In this document: piece after piece, positions 9,389 through 17,164 of the stretch
How positions within the stretch are numbered: the stretch's first letter is position 1
How the letters are laid out: each line of letters opens with the position of its first letter
Source of the DNA: Flavobacteriales bacterium
GTDB lineage: Bacteria; Bacteroidota; Bacteroidia; Flavobacteriales_C; GCA-002722245
Direction: 5' to 3'
DNA length: 64,000 bases
NCBI GenBank assembly: GCA_947444925.1
Contig: CANFBW010000004.1
Coordinates: 24,010 to 88,009, forward strand
The notes under the pieces: generated by a model
Told to the model about the DNA's origin: nothing
What the model saw: only the letters and a program-made list of their open reading frames with translations
The model's database searches: none
Position numbers and translations under genes: made by a program

Positions 9389-10366
9389 ATGTTATATAGG
9401 AAATTTGGAAAATTAGACTGGAAGATAAGTGAAGTAGGTTATGGAATGTGGGGAATGGCTGGATGGACTGAGTCAGACGATAAAGAAACTGCAATTGCTT
9501 TAGATAGATCAGTAGAATTGGGATGCAATTTTTTTGATACGGCATGGGCCTATGCTTCTGGAAAAAGCGAAAGAATTTTGGCTGATTTAATAAAAAGACA
9601 AGCACATAAAAAATTATACACGGCGACTAAAATACCTCCCAAAAATTTGAAATGGCCCACCATCAAAGGATCTTCGATTGATGAGGTGTATCCGGTAAGT
9701 CACATTGTGGAGTACACAGAGAAAAGCTTGAAAAATCTGGGTGTTGAATGCATCGACTTGCAGCAATTTCACGTTTGGGAAGATGCTTGGGCGCAACGCG
9801 ACGAGTGGCAGTCAGCTGTGGCTAAATTAAAAAAGGAAGGAAAAGTACAGTCCTTTGGTATAAGCGTTAACCGCTGGGAGCCTACGAATTGCTTGCAAAC
9901 CTTGGATACAGGGTTGATCGACGCTATTCAGGTGATCTATAATATTTTTGATCAATCACCAGAAGATGAGTTGTTTCCTTATTGTCAACAAAACAACATC
10001 GCTATCATCGCTCGTGTGCCTTTTGACGAAGGGTCATTGACGGGTACTCTTACCAAAGAATCAAAGTGGGATAATGGTGATTTTAGAAACACTTATTTTT
10101 GTGCAGAGAATTTAAATCCTACGATTGATAGGGTAGAGGCGCTGCGAGCTGCTTTGCCAGTAGGAACGTCACTGCCCGAAGTGGCATTAAAGTTTATTCA
10201 GCACCACCCTGCTGTGAGTACCATGATTCCCGGTATGAGGAAGATCAGAAATGTGGAAAACAACATGCGTATCGGCGCAGCCGACAGCCTTCGTTTGTCT
10301 CCTGAAATGCTTGCTCTATTGAGAAATCACCGATGGGATCGCCAACCTTCAGTTTGGTCGTGCTAG
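9389..10366 (+). CDS. Aldo/keto reductase
   Basis: An NADPH-dependent oxidoreductase of the (beta/alpha)8-barrel AKR superfamily, 325 residues from the ATG at 9389. That start was chosen because MLYRKFGKLDWKISEVGYG is the usual AKR N-terminus. The motif NFFDTAWAYASGKSE contains the catalytic Asp and Tyr. TATKIPP carries the catalytic Lys, and C-terminal STMIPGMRKIRNVENN forms the cofactor-phosphate site. The substrate is unknown. It is divergent from serC. Confidence 0.9.
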   Translation: MLYRKFGKLDWKISEVGYGMWGMAGWTESDDKETAIALDRSVELGCNFFDTAWAYASGKSERILADLIKRQAHKKLYTATKIPPKNLKWPTIKGSSIDEVYPVSHIVEYTEKSLKNLGVECIDLQQFHVWEDAWAQRDEWQSAVAKLKKEGKVQSFGISVNRWEPTNCLQTLDTGLIDAIQVIYNIFDQSPEDELFPYCQQNNIAIIARVPFDEGSLTGTLTKESKWDNGDFRNTYFCAENLNPTIDRVEALRAALPVGTSLPEVALKFIQHHPAVSTMIPGMRKIRNVENNMRIGAADSLRLSPEMLALLRNHRWDRQPSVWSC

Positions 10367-10430
10367 TGTTTTTGCACTAATTAATGCAGTGTTGTTTACC
10401 GTAGAGTTAGTAACTAAATGTTGTGGCTTC

Positions 10431-10460
10431 TTGCCAAGCAAATCAAATTGCGTATATTTG
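10431..10460 (+). promoter_or_regulatory. Promoter of the desaturase gene
   Basis: TTG (10431-10433), 19 nt, then TATATTTG (10453-10460), an exact match to the Bacteroidota -7 box TAnnTTTG. It ends 16 nt before the desaturase ATG at 10477, so the leader would be short. Confidence 0.65.
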
Positions 10461-10476
10461 CGTTCAAATTAGTAGC

Positions 10477-11556
10477 ATGGCAAAAGTTAAATTTAACAAC
10501 AAAGACGCTGTATTTTTTTCCGCATTGCGCAAGAAAGTTGATGCTTACTTTGATAATAATAACATTGCACCAACGGGTAATTTCACGCTTTTCTCTAAAA
10601 CGTTCATTTTAGTGGTGAGTCTTGTATTTATTTATACAGCGCTGATAACGCAGCTTTTTCCATACGGATGGGTAAATGTGTTGCTTTGTATGTTGCTGGG
10701 CGTTAATGTGGCAGCGATCGGTTTTAATGTAATGCACGATGGTGCTCACGGCAGTTATTCAAAATACAAATGGGTAAATGAGATTATGGGGCACTCCTTA
10801 AATATATTGGGGGGCAGCGTTTTTATGTGGAAGCAAAAGCACAATATTGCGCACCACACTTACACCAACATTGAGGGGCATGATGACGATATTGATGCGG
10901 GCTCTTTGTTGCGCATGCACAAAGATCAGCCGAAGTTGCCGCTGCATAAATTTCAACACATTTACGGTTTGTTTCTTTATGGATTTATGTATGGGTACTG
11001 GGTTTTTTACACGGACTACTACAAGTATTTTACGGGCGAAGTGTCTGAAAATGTGCCTTTGCGCAAAATGAAAACACATGAACACATTGTGTTCTGGGCT
11101 TCAAAAATATTGAATTTGTTTTTGTTTGTTGCGCTGCCTATTGCACTTCTTGGTTTTGTGAATTTCTTGATAGGATACCTTATCGTTTTGTTTACTGGAG
11201 GTATCGTTATCTCAGTGGTATTTCAATTGGCGCATATCGTTGAAGATGCGCACTTCTTTTCTCCTGATCCAACAGGATTGACTGTAGTGGAAGCGGAGTG
11301 GGCAGTGTATCAATTGAATACAACTGTGGATTTTGCGCCGAACAGCAAAGTATTGACTTGGCTGTTGGGTGGATTAAATTTTCAAGTGATTCACCATTTG
11401 TTTCCAAAGATCAGCCACGTGCATTATCCTGAGATTCGTAAAATTGTGCAGGAGACTTGCAATGAATACAATATCGCTTACAGAACATTTCCAACCATGT
11501 GGGACGCTTTTAAATCGCACATGAGGTATTTGAAAGCCACTGGAACAGCTGCTTAA
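10477..11556 (+). CDS. Membrane fatty-acid (acyl-lipid/acyl-CoA) desaturase
   Basis: A di-iron membrane enzyme that inserts double bases into acyl chains, adjusting membrane fluidity. It has 359 residues from the ATG at 10477; the upstream frame extension overlaps the promoter and was rejected. All three His boxes are present: HDGAHGS, HNIAHHTYTN, and C-terminal QVIHHLFPKISHVHY. Four hydrophobic segments surround them. The linoleoyl-CoA-desaturase-like subgroup fits best; there is no fused cytochrome b5 domain. A hairpin terminator follows. Confidence 0.9.
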   Translation: MAKVKFNNKDAVFFSALRKKVDAYFDNNNIAPTGNFTLFSKTFILVVSLVFIYTALITQLFPYGWVNVLLCMLLGVNVAAIGFNVMHDGAHGSYSKYKWVNEIMGHSLNILGGSVFMWKQKHNIAHHTYTNIEGHDDDIDAGSLLRMHKDQPKLPLHKFQHIYGLFLYGFMYGYWVFYTDYYKYFTGEVSENVPLRKMKTHEHIVFWASKILNLFLFVALPIALLGFVNFLIGYLIVLFTGGIVISVVFQLAHIVEDAHFFSPDPTGLTVVEAEWAVYQLNTTVDFAPNSKVLTWLLGGLNFQVIHHLFPKISHVHYPEIRKIVQETCNEYNIAYRTFPTMWDAFKSHMRYLKATGTAA

Positions 11557-11577
11557 GCGGCACATAATTCATAAAAG

Positions 11578-11606
11578 AAGCCACGTATTTATATGTGGCT
11601 TTTTTT
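11578..11606 (+). terminator. Rho-independent terminator of the desaturase gene
   Basis: AGCCAC(GTA)...TATGTGGCT stem with a short AT loop, followed by a run of seven T. It begins about 20 bp after the stop codon. Confidence 0.8.
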
Positions 11607-11607
11607 A

Positions 11608-11913
11608 TGAATTAAAGTTTCCGTTGTTGCCGGTAAAGGTTTTTGAATTTTGATTAATAGGCTTAAGATTGTCCGCCATGACACTATTATTGTTACGATG
11701 GCGAGAGATTCTGCGGAGCATAGAAGGAATGCAAATGCGCCCGATTTTCAAGAAAGTTTTTTGGGAATGATTGTTTTTTGACGCATTTGGAATTGCCTAT
11801 TCTGTTGCATTTGAGTCAATTGTGTGATTGAAGATCGTCTAATTAGTCTGATGTTCTTGTTTTTTTTGCCGCGCTGCTGTTTGAAACTGAAGCGAGGCCC
11901 CCTTGATGTCAAT
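11608..11913. other. Intergenic stretch with nothing recognised
   Basis: About 300 bp between two facing terminators. I see no open frame with coding character, no repeat and no RNA signature. Confidence 0.5.
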
Positions 11914-11946
11914 AAAAAAGCCGTTCCTTGTGGGAACGGCTTTTTT
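11914..11946 (-). terminator. Terminator of the RNA-binding protein gene
   Basis: AAAAAAGCCGTTCC, a five-base loop, then GGAACGGCTTTTTT. It has an A run on one side and a T run on the other, so it could work both ways. It lies 22 bp past the stop codon of the minus-strand RRM gene. Confidence 0.85.
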
Positions 11947-11967
11947 TATATTTGATTAATCCTAAGA

Positions 11968-12363
11968 TTAATATCCACCTCTATCATATCCACCTCTGTC
12001 GCCACGGTCTCTTCCTCCACCGTTGCCACCGCCGTATCCGCCGCCGCCTCTTCTGTCACCGCCGCCGCCGCCGCCTCTGTTGTATCCGCCGCCGCCGCCA
12101 CCACGTGGTCTATCACCTTCTGTTTTTGGTTGCGCTTGGTTAACTGTCAACGTTCTTGTTTGAAATTCAGCTTTGTCTAAAGCATCAATTGCTTGGCTAG
12201 CAGCAGATTCTTCTGCCATTTCAACAAAAGCAAAACCTTTAGATCTTCCTGTGAATTTGTCTGTGATAAGTTTCACTGATTTTACTTCTCCGTATTCTGA
12301 AAAGAGATTCGTTAAATCTTGTTCGCTCGCTTGGTAGCTGAGATTTCCAACGTAAATTGTCAT
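11968..12363 (-). CDS. RRM RNA-binding protein with Gly-rich tail
   Basis: 131 residues. A single RNA recognition motif (about residues 1-80) shows RNP2 (IYVGNL) and RNP1 (RSKGFAFVEM). A Gly/Arg-rich tail (GGGGGYNRGGGG type) with RG and RGG repeats follows, the layout of small cold-inducible RNA-binding proteins in Bacteroidota and cyanobacteria. Its likely role is RNA chaperoning, by family analogy. A leader of about 70 nt and a clear -7 box precede it. Confidence 0.9.
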   Translation of the reverse strand: MTIYVGNLSYQASEQDLTNLFSEYGEVKSVKLITDKFTGRSKGFAFVEMAEESAASQAIDALDKAEFQTRTLTVNQAQPKTEGDRPRGGGGGGYNRGGGGGGDRRGGGGYGGGNGGGRDRGDRGGYDRGGY

Positions 12364-12434
12364 TGTGCTAATTTTTTAGATTAATTAATTTTATAATTGT
12401 AGTAAGTCGATACGCTGAATTATCACAATCTTTA

Positions 12435-12442
12435 CAAATATA
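12435..12442 (-). promoter_or_regulatory. -7 box of the RRM gene
   Basis: On the minus strand TATATTTG matches TAnnTTTG. A good -33 element at 19-nt spacing is lacking (the nearest TTG is 15 nt away). The resulting 5' leader would be about 65-70 nt, as often seen for cold-shock type genes. Confidence 0.4.
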
Positions 12443-12499
12443 TATATTTTTTTGTAACAACTTGAAAATCAGTTTTCGCATTTTTTAAAAAAATATAAG

Positions 12500-13051
12500 A
12501 TGAAGTTGCGATTTGCATTTATACCCTTGTTTTTACTGATGATTTCAGTGTTTTTTGTTGCGTTTAATAGTCCCAAAAAGGTGGCTATTGTAGATAAAAA
12601 AATTTCTTGGGGCTTTAAACGTGACGCCAATCGAAGTATAGATGCGGTCGTCATTCATTCAACCTATAACGCAAATGGTGTCGATAGCTTTAGTGTTCAA
12701 GGGGTGCTGGAGCAGTTCAAAAGCTATGGCGTTGCTTCTCATTATTTAATTGATAGAAAGGGGGTGATTTACCGTTTGGTCGATGAGCGGAATGTTGCTT
12801 TTCATGCTGGAGCCAGTACTTTGCCTGATGGACGAGTGAATGTGAATAGCACCTCTATTGGTATTGAAATCATCACTACCTTATATTGTCAACCAACGGA
12901 AGAACAATATGTTAGTGTCGCCGCTTTGGTGAAAGAGATCAATTCCCGTCACCCACTCAAGTATGTAAAAGGACATTGCGACATTGCCCCTGGTCGAAAA
13001 AGCGATCCGTGGAATTTTGACTGGACCAAGTTTAATCTATTGATACAATAA
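12500..13051 (+). CDS. N-acetylmuramoyl-L-alanine amidase (PGRP/Amidase_2)
   Basis: A zinc amidase that cuts the bond between MurNAc and the peptide stem of peptidoglycan. 183 residues with a signal or anchor segment (residues 3-23). The Amidase_2 fold follows: first Zn ligand in VVIHSTY, VASHYLIDRKGVIYRLV, then AFHAGAS and the C-terminal GHCDIAPGRKSDP with the remaining ligands. It acts in the periplasm. The dehydrogenase gene starts 1 bp after its stop codon, an operon-like arrangement without an obvious functional link. Confidence 0.88.
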   Translation: MKLRFAFIPLFLLMISVFFVAFNSPKKVAIVDKKISWGFKRDANRSIDAVVIHSTYNANGVDSFSVQGVLEQFKSYGVASHYLIDRKGVIYRLVDERNVAFHAGASTLPDGRVNVNSTSIGIEIITTLYCQPTEEQYVSVAALVKEINSRHPLKYVKGHCDIAPGRKSDPWNFDWTKFNLLIQ

Positions 13052-13052
13052 T

Positions 13053-14246
13053 ATGCGCATAGGAATCATACGTGAAGAAAAAGTGCCCGCCGACAAAAGA
13101 GTGGCTTTTACTCCCCAACAGTGCAAAATAATTCAGGAAGTTTTTGGTATCGAAGTGCTCGTTCAATCGAGTGCATTGCGCTGTTTTGATGATGCCCTTT
13201 ACCGCGCTCAAGGACTGCAAGTGCTTGATGATGTAAGTGATTGTGACGTATTGTTTGGAGTGAAGGAGGTACCTGTTGCAAAAATTATTGAAGGCAAATG
13301 CTATTTTATCTTTTCCCACACCTTGAAAAAGCAAGCACAAAACAAACAACTACTGCGGTCGCTGCTCGATAAAAAATGTACTTTGGTTGATTACGAGTGT
13401 CTTACCAATAAAGTGGGAGAGCGTATTCTCGGTTTTGGGCGTTATGCGGGAGTGGTGGGTACCTATAATGCAATGAAGGCTTATGGACTGCGTTACGGAG
13501 CCTTTGCACTAAAGTCGGCTCATCTCTGTGTCGATCGTTCGGAACTTGAACGCGAACTCAAGAAAGTAAAGTTGCCAGCAATTAAAATTGTGCTCACTGG
13601 AGGAGGACGTGTGGCTGGTGGTACCATTGAAATACTAAATACACTCGGCATCAAGAGCGTGAGTCCTGAAGAATTTTTGAGTCTCAGTTTTGATGAAGCT
13701 GTGTATACGCAATTGCATGCCGATCACCATTATCATAGGAGAGACGATGGTCGCTTCGATATGCATGAGTTGATGGAACATCCGGAACGTTATCGTGCAG
13801 TTTTTGTGCCTTATACCAAGGTTGCCGATGTTTTTATATCCTGTCATTTTTGGGATCCCAAAGCGGAAAAACTTTTTTCTAAAGACGACATGAAATCAGG
13901 AGATTTTAAGATCAAAGTTATTGCAGATATCACCTGTGATATTGATGGGTCGGTGCCCTCTACTCTTCGCTCTTCAACCATTGAAGCACCCTTGTACGGT
14001 TATCATAAATTCACTGGACTTGAAACAACTCCCTTTGAAGAGGATGCAATTACTGTGATGGCTGTGGATAATCTGCCGTGTGAGTTGCCTCGTGATGCGT
14101 CACTTGATTTTGGGCAAGCGCTAATCGATAAAGTATTGCCATTGCTGTTGGGTAGTGATCCTGACCAAGTGATTGCGCGCGCTACAATTTGTGCCAATGG
14201 CGTTTTGACTGACAAATTCACGTACTTGCAAGATTATGTTTCCTGA
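13053..14246 (+). CDS. Saccharopine dehydrogenase (lysine-forming)/alanine dehydrogenase-like oxidoreductase
   Basis: 397 residues. The N-terminus MRIGIIREEKVPADKRVAFTP is typical of the alanine dehydrogenase/saccharopine dehydrogenase/transhydrogenase superfamily. A Rossmann glycine motif (VLTGGGRVAGGTIEIL) sits near residue 187. The C-terminal ADITCDIDGSVPST and the HKFTGLETTPF region resemble Lys1-type saccharopine dehydrogenases. It probably makes or breaks an amino-acid imine link with NAD(H). Exact substrate is uncertain. Confidence 0.7.
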   Translation: MRIGIIREEKVPADKRVAFTPQQCKIIQEVFGIEVLVQSSALRCFDDALYRAQGLQVLDDVSDCDVLFGVKEVPVAKIIEGKCYFIFSHTLKKQAQNKQLLRSLLDKKCTLVDYECLTNKVGERILGFGRYAGVVGTYNAMKAYGLRYGAFALKSAHLCVDRSELERELKKVKLPAIKIVLTGGGRVAGGTIEILNTLGIKSVSPEEFLSLSFDEAVYTQLHADHHYHRRDDGRFDMHELMEHPERYRAVFVPYTKVADVFISCHFWDPKAEKLFSKDDMKSGDFKIKVIADITCDIDGSVPSTLRSSTIEAPLYGYHKFTGLETTPFEEDAITVMAVDNLPCELPRDASLDFGQALIDKVLPLLLGSDPDQVIARATICANGVLTDKFTYLQDYVS

Positions 14247-14508
14247 TACGCTCTTGTGCAGTAGATTCTCCATGGATTTTAGTGAATTTTGTATTTACAA
14301 GTTTATAGACGGTACTTGTCAAAAAGCACTTGGTGATTAATGTTTAAGTGTTTGGGGAATTTGCACTGTGTTGCTTTCGTTGCCTTTATTTGCAATTCTG
14401 GGGAGTTGCCGGTTCTACTCGTTTTAGAAACCTAATGTGCAATTGGTTTTTTTGTCTCATCGATAGAATAGTATTCTGATTTGCACAAAAAAAGACGAGG
14501 AGAGTTGT

Positions 14509-14892
14509 TTATTTTTTTGGAGTTTTTTTGATCACCTTAGCCTGTTTTACTTTAATAGGATTGTTTGTGCTTTTTTCGGGCTGTTTTTTCTCGTCCAATA
14601 AATCGTGTAGTTTGCGCAATAACATTATTTCGTATTTTAAATCAGCAATACGCTGATCTGTGTCTTTTTTCGTGTCCCCAATAGTTGAAAAGTAAAAAGA
14701 ACTATAGTAGTAAAGGAAATCGAAGGAAAGCACTTGGCCAATTTTTACAAGCAAACCGCTGTCAACTGTTTGACGGTTGAAAATATGATATACTACCGTA
14801 CGGCTTTTATTTATTTTTTTTGCAAATGTTGTTACAGACATAGAGTGTGAATTCACCACTTCTTTTATCTTTTTTCCAATATTTATACCCAT
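14509..14892 (-). CDS. XRE-type helix-turn-helix protein with coiled-coil tail
   Basis: 127 residues from the ATG at 14892. An N-terminal Cro/XRE-like HTH is seen (MSVTTFAKKINKSRTVVYHI), followed by an aromatic patch, a short coiled coil (DTDQRIADLKYEIMLLRKLHDLL) and a Lys-rich tail. It is probably a DNA-binding regulator. No obvious target gene is adjacent apart from the Crp/Fnr regulator that diverges from it 250 bp away. The frame extends 22 codons upstream, but the HTH position favours the later start. Confidence 0.6.
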   Translation of the reverse strand: MGINIGKKIKEVVNSHSMSVTTFAKKINKSRTVVYHIFNRQTVDSGLLVKIGQVLSFDFLYYYSSFYFSTIGDTKKDTDQRIADLKYEIMLLRKLHDLLDEKKQPEKSTNNPIKVKQAKVIKKTPKK

Positions 14893-15143
14893 ACCTATCA
14901 AAGGTGCTTGTTTATTCTGATATATTTCGCGAAATCTTGTTTGTAAATTAGAACACATTGTGCTTTTTTTTGGGTTGCTTTCCTTTGGCTTTTAGTGATT
15001 TTTTTTGCAAGATCGCACACCAGGGTTTTGAGTGATTGAATTCATCGATAGTTTTCTTGATGAAGTCTTTTTTTATTGTGCAGTTTTCTCTGAGCTATGT
15101 AGATATTCAGGGAATAGTTTGAATTAGTGTTTATCTTTAGGCT

Positions 15144-15752
15144 ATGAGCGAAACTCCTTTATTTACTCCTCTTTTAAACAGTGCTTTGCTTGCTGCAGGG
15201 CAAATCAAAAGTTTTCCTGCCGATACGGTGATTATTAATGAAGACAGCTATATCAAAAGCATTCCCATCGTGTTAAAGGGTAGTATTCGCGTGTTGCGCA
15301 CCGAGGAAGATGGAAAAGAGATTTTACTTTATTACATCATGCCTGGTGAAAGCTGCATCATGTCATTTTTGGGTGGTATTCATCAAGAAACAAGCAAAGT
15401 TAAAGCGGTGGCAGAAGAAGATGTGGACATATTGATGATTCCTTTAGAAAAAGCTGGGGAATGGGTAAAGGATTTTCCTGAATGGACCGACTATATTTTT
15501 AAGCTGTACCACAAGCGTTTTGAAGAATTGCTGGGTGTTGTGAATGCCGTTGCCTTTCAAAAATTAGATCAACGGCTGTTGCAGTTGATGCAGCAAAAAA
15601 CAGCGGTGTATCATTCGAAAGAATTGACGATGACCCATCAGCAACTTGCAGAAGAAGTGGGTACCACGCGCGAAGTAGTGTCGCGGGTGCTAAAACAAAT
15701 GGAGAATGTTGGTTTGATTGAACTCGGCAGAAATAAAATCACCCTCTTGTAA
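15144..15752 (+). CDS. Crp/Fnr family transcriptional regulator
   Basis: 202 residues. The N-terminal cyclic-nucleotide-binding-like barrel spans residues 15-120 (IPIVLKGSIRVLRTEEDGKEILLYYIMPGESC), followed by a dimer helix and a C-terminal winged HTH (MTHQQLAEEVGTTREVVSRVLKQME). It lacks the N-terminal Cys cluster of FNR, so it is not an obvious Fe-S oxygen sensor. It precedes a small operon (membrane protein, two rhodaneses, OsmC), and a perfect palindrome typical of Crp/Fnr operators sits in front of that operon. It is therefore a good candidate local regulator. Confidence 0.88.
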   Translation: MSETPLFTPLLNSALLAAGQIKSFPADTVIINEDSYIKSIPIVLKGSIRVLRTEEDGKEILLYYIMPGESCIMSFLGGIHQETSKVKAVAEEDVDILMIPLEKAGEWVKDFPEWTDYIFKLYHKRFEELLGVVNAVAFQKLDQRLLQLMQQKTAVYHSKELTMTHQQLAEEVGTTREVVSRVLKQMENVGLIELGRNKITLL

Positions 15753-15767
15753 AAATATTTTTCTTGT

Positions 15768-15781
15768 GTAACATAGGTTAC
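15768..15781. promoter_or_regulatory. Candidate Crp/Fnr operator
   Basis: Perfect inverted repeat GTAAC-ATAG-GTTAC, the 5+4+5 geometry used by Crp/Fnr dimers. Its centre is about 41.5 bp upstream of the start expected from the -7 box at 15804, the class II activator position. Confidence 0.55.
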
Positions 15782-15803
15782 TGTGAGGCGCAACTGCTCG
15801 TAG

Positions 15804-15811
15804 TACATTTG
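15804..15811 (+). promoter_or_regulatory. -7 box of the rhodanese/OsmC operon
   Basis: TACATTTG fits TAnnTTTG. No TTG lies 19 nt upstream, consistent with an activator-dependent promoter. Only 4 nt separate it from the first ATG (15816), so the transcript would be leaderless or translation starts at the second ATG (15825). Confidence 0.5.
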
Positions 15812-15815
15812 TCTT

Positions 15816-16025
15816 ATGAAAACAATGGAAAAACACATAATTCACTTTTTTAAGCGTCAGGGATGGCGGGTATTGGGAATTTTTCTCGGTGCAATAGGTG
15901 GCTACCTGTATTATTTAAAAGTGGGTTGTGCTTCGGGGACTTGTCCCATCACTTCCAATCCATACATATCTGTCGCTTACGGCGGATTGCTGGGGCTGTT
16001 GACTGTTAATATTTTTAAATCTTAA
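15816..16025 (+). CDS. Small membrane protein, DUF6132-like
   Basis: 69 residues. A basic amphipathic start is followed by two hydrophobic segments flanking a conserved CASGTCPITSNPY motif with two cysteines. The motif is what I associate with DUF6132, found in Bacteroidota next to rhodaneses and thioredoxins. The paired Cys suggest redox or sulfur handling at the membrane; that is inference. First gene of the four-gene run. Confidence 0.7.
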   Translation: MKTMEKHIIHFFKRQGWRVLGIFLGAIGGYLYYLKVGCASGTCPITSNPYISVAYGGLLGLLTVNIFKS

Positions 16026-16039
16026 AAAAAAACCAAGAC

Positions 16040-16297
16040 ATGAGCACTACTCAAAATTCAAAAAAAGGAAACATTGTCGACGTGCGGTCGGCAGGAGAAT
16101 TTCGTGATGGACACGCTGCTGGCGCCATCAATATTCCGCTTAACGAATTGCCAAATCGTTTGGCTGAACTGCAAGGATTAAAAATGCCTTTGCTGCTTTG
16201 CTGCGCTTCTGGAAACCGCAGCGGACAAGCGCATCGCTACTTAACACAACAAGGTGTTGATTGTCTCAACGCGGGACCATGGACGAACTGTAACTAA
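16040..16297 (+). CDS. Rhodanese-domain protein (short)
   Basis: 85 residues, a single rhodanese domain: VDVRSAGEFRDGHAAGAINIP, then the active-site loop LLCCASGNRSGQA with the catalytic Cys carrying persulfide. It starts almost directly with the domain and ends with GPWTNCN. It is a sulfurtransferase candidate. It is followed 12 bp later by a second rhodanese with a similar loop. Confidence 0.85.
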   Translation: MSTTQNSKKGNIVDVRSAGEFRDGHAAGAINIPLNELPNRLAELQGLKMPLLLCCASGNRSGQAHRYLTQQGVDCLNAGPWTNCN

Positions 16298-16309
16298 AAC
16301 CATATTAAA

Positions 16310-16624
16310 ATGATAGGAAAAATAAAATCACTGCTCGGACTTGGTCCAAAAGTGAACTACGCTGAACTCGTGAAACAAGGAGCCATTATTGTTGATGTGC
16401 GCAGCAAGGGCGAATATGCTGGCGGACATATTAGTAAGTCGCTTAATATTCCGGTGGATGCACTGGCCAATAATTTGAATCAGTTAAAAGACAAAAATAA
16501 GGTGATCATTACCTGTTGTGCATCAGGTATGCGCAGTGGTATGGCCAAGAGTATGCTGAAGTCGAAGGGTTATTCTAGCGTACACAATGGCGGATCATGG
16601 AGCAGTTTGAAAAACAAAATTTGA
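16310..16624 (+). CDS. Rhodanese-domain protein
   Basis: 104 residues, with a basic N-terminus (MIGKIKSLLGLGPKV) and one rhodanese domain: VDVRSKGEYAGGHISKSLNIP and the active loop ITCCASGMRSGMA. It resembles the preceding gene, so the pair is probably an old duplication. Products may act in series in persulfide transfer. It lies in the Crp/Fnr-linked operon. Confidence 0.87.
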   Translation: MIGKIKSLLGLGPKVNYAELVKQGAIIVDVRSKGEYAGGHISKSLNIPVDALANNLNQLKDKNKVIITCCASGMRSGMAKSMLKSKGYSSVHNGGSWSSLKNKI

Positions 16625-16674
16625 CAATTAACGTAGCACCACAAGTACAGATTAATAAACTTAAAAACGAAATT

Positions 16675-17109
16675 ATGGAAGCGCATTTATACAACGTAGA
16701 TTTAGCATGGACGGGCGATAGAAAAGGAACTTTGACCTCTCCTGAATTGCATTCGGCCATTGAAGTGGCAACTCCGCCACAGTTTCCAAAGGGAATTGAA
16801 GGCGTGTGGTCTCCAGAACATTTTTACACAGCGGCGATCAGCTCTTGTTTGATGACTACTTTTTTGTCGATTGCCGAATTTTCAAAGTTGGAATTCAAGT
16901 CTTTTTCTTGCAAAGCCAGCGGGAAACTGGACCAAGTGGATGGCAAATTTTTGATGACAGAAGTGCACTTGTATCCTACTGTAGTCATTGCTGATGAAGC
17001 GCTAAGAGAAAAAGCAGAAAAGCTTTTACACAAATCGGAGGCCGCCTGTTTGATTTCCAATTCGGTGAAAGCAACAGTATCAATGACAACTACGATCGTT
17101 GTAGAATAG
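16675..17109 (+). CDS. OsmC family peroxiredoxin-like protein
   Basis: 144 residues from the ATG at 16675. The OsmC/Ohr fold carries two redox Cys in the expected contexts, AAISSCLMTTFLSIAEF and KSEAACLISNSVKATV. Family members reduce organic hydroperoxides, and some handle persulfide or thiol stress. Being last in an operon with two rhodaneses suggests a sulfur or oxidant stress role. The upstream frame extension overlaps the rhodanese gene and has no domain support. Confidence 0.85.
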   Translation: MEAHLYNVDLAWTGDRKGTLTSPELHSAIEVATPPQFPKGIEGVWSPEHFYTAAISSCLMTTFLSIAEFSKLEFKSFSCKASGKLDQVDGKFLMTEVHLYPTVVIADEALREKAEKLLHKSEAACLISNSVKATVSMTTTIVVE

Positions 17110-17113
17110 CAAT

Positions 17114-17164
17114 AGACATGGGCGATAGCAAGTGAAAATGCGTATCGCCCATGTCTTTATTTTT
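17114..17164. terminator. Bidirectional terminator between osmC-like and methyltransferase genes
   Basis: 14-bp perfect stem AGACATGGGCGATA / TATCGCCCATGTCT with a 15-nt loop, followed by TTATTTTTTTT on the plus strand. It lies between two convergent genes. Confidence 0.85.

Noticed and set aside
16597..16674. Longer OsmC start upstream
   Set aside because: The extra 26 codons overlap the rhodanese gene and lie outside the OsmC domain; the ATG at 16675 gives the family-typical start.
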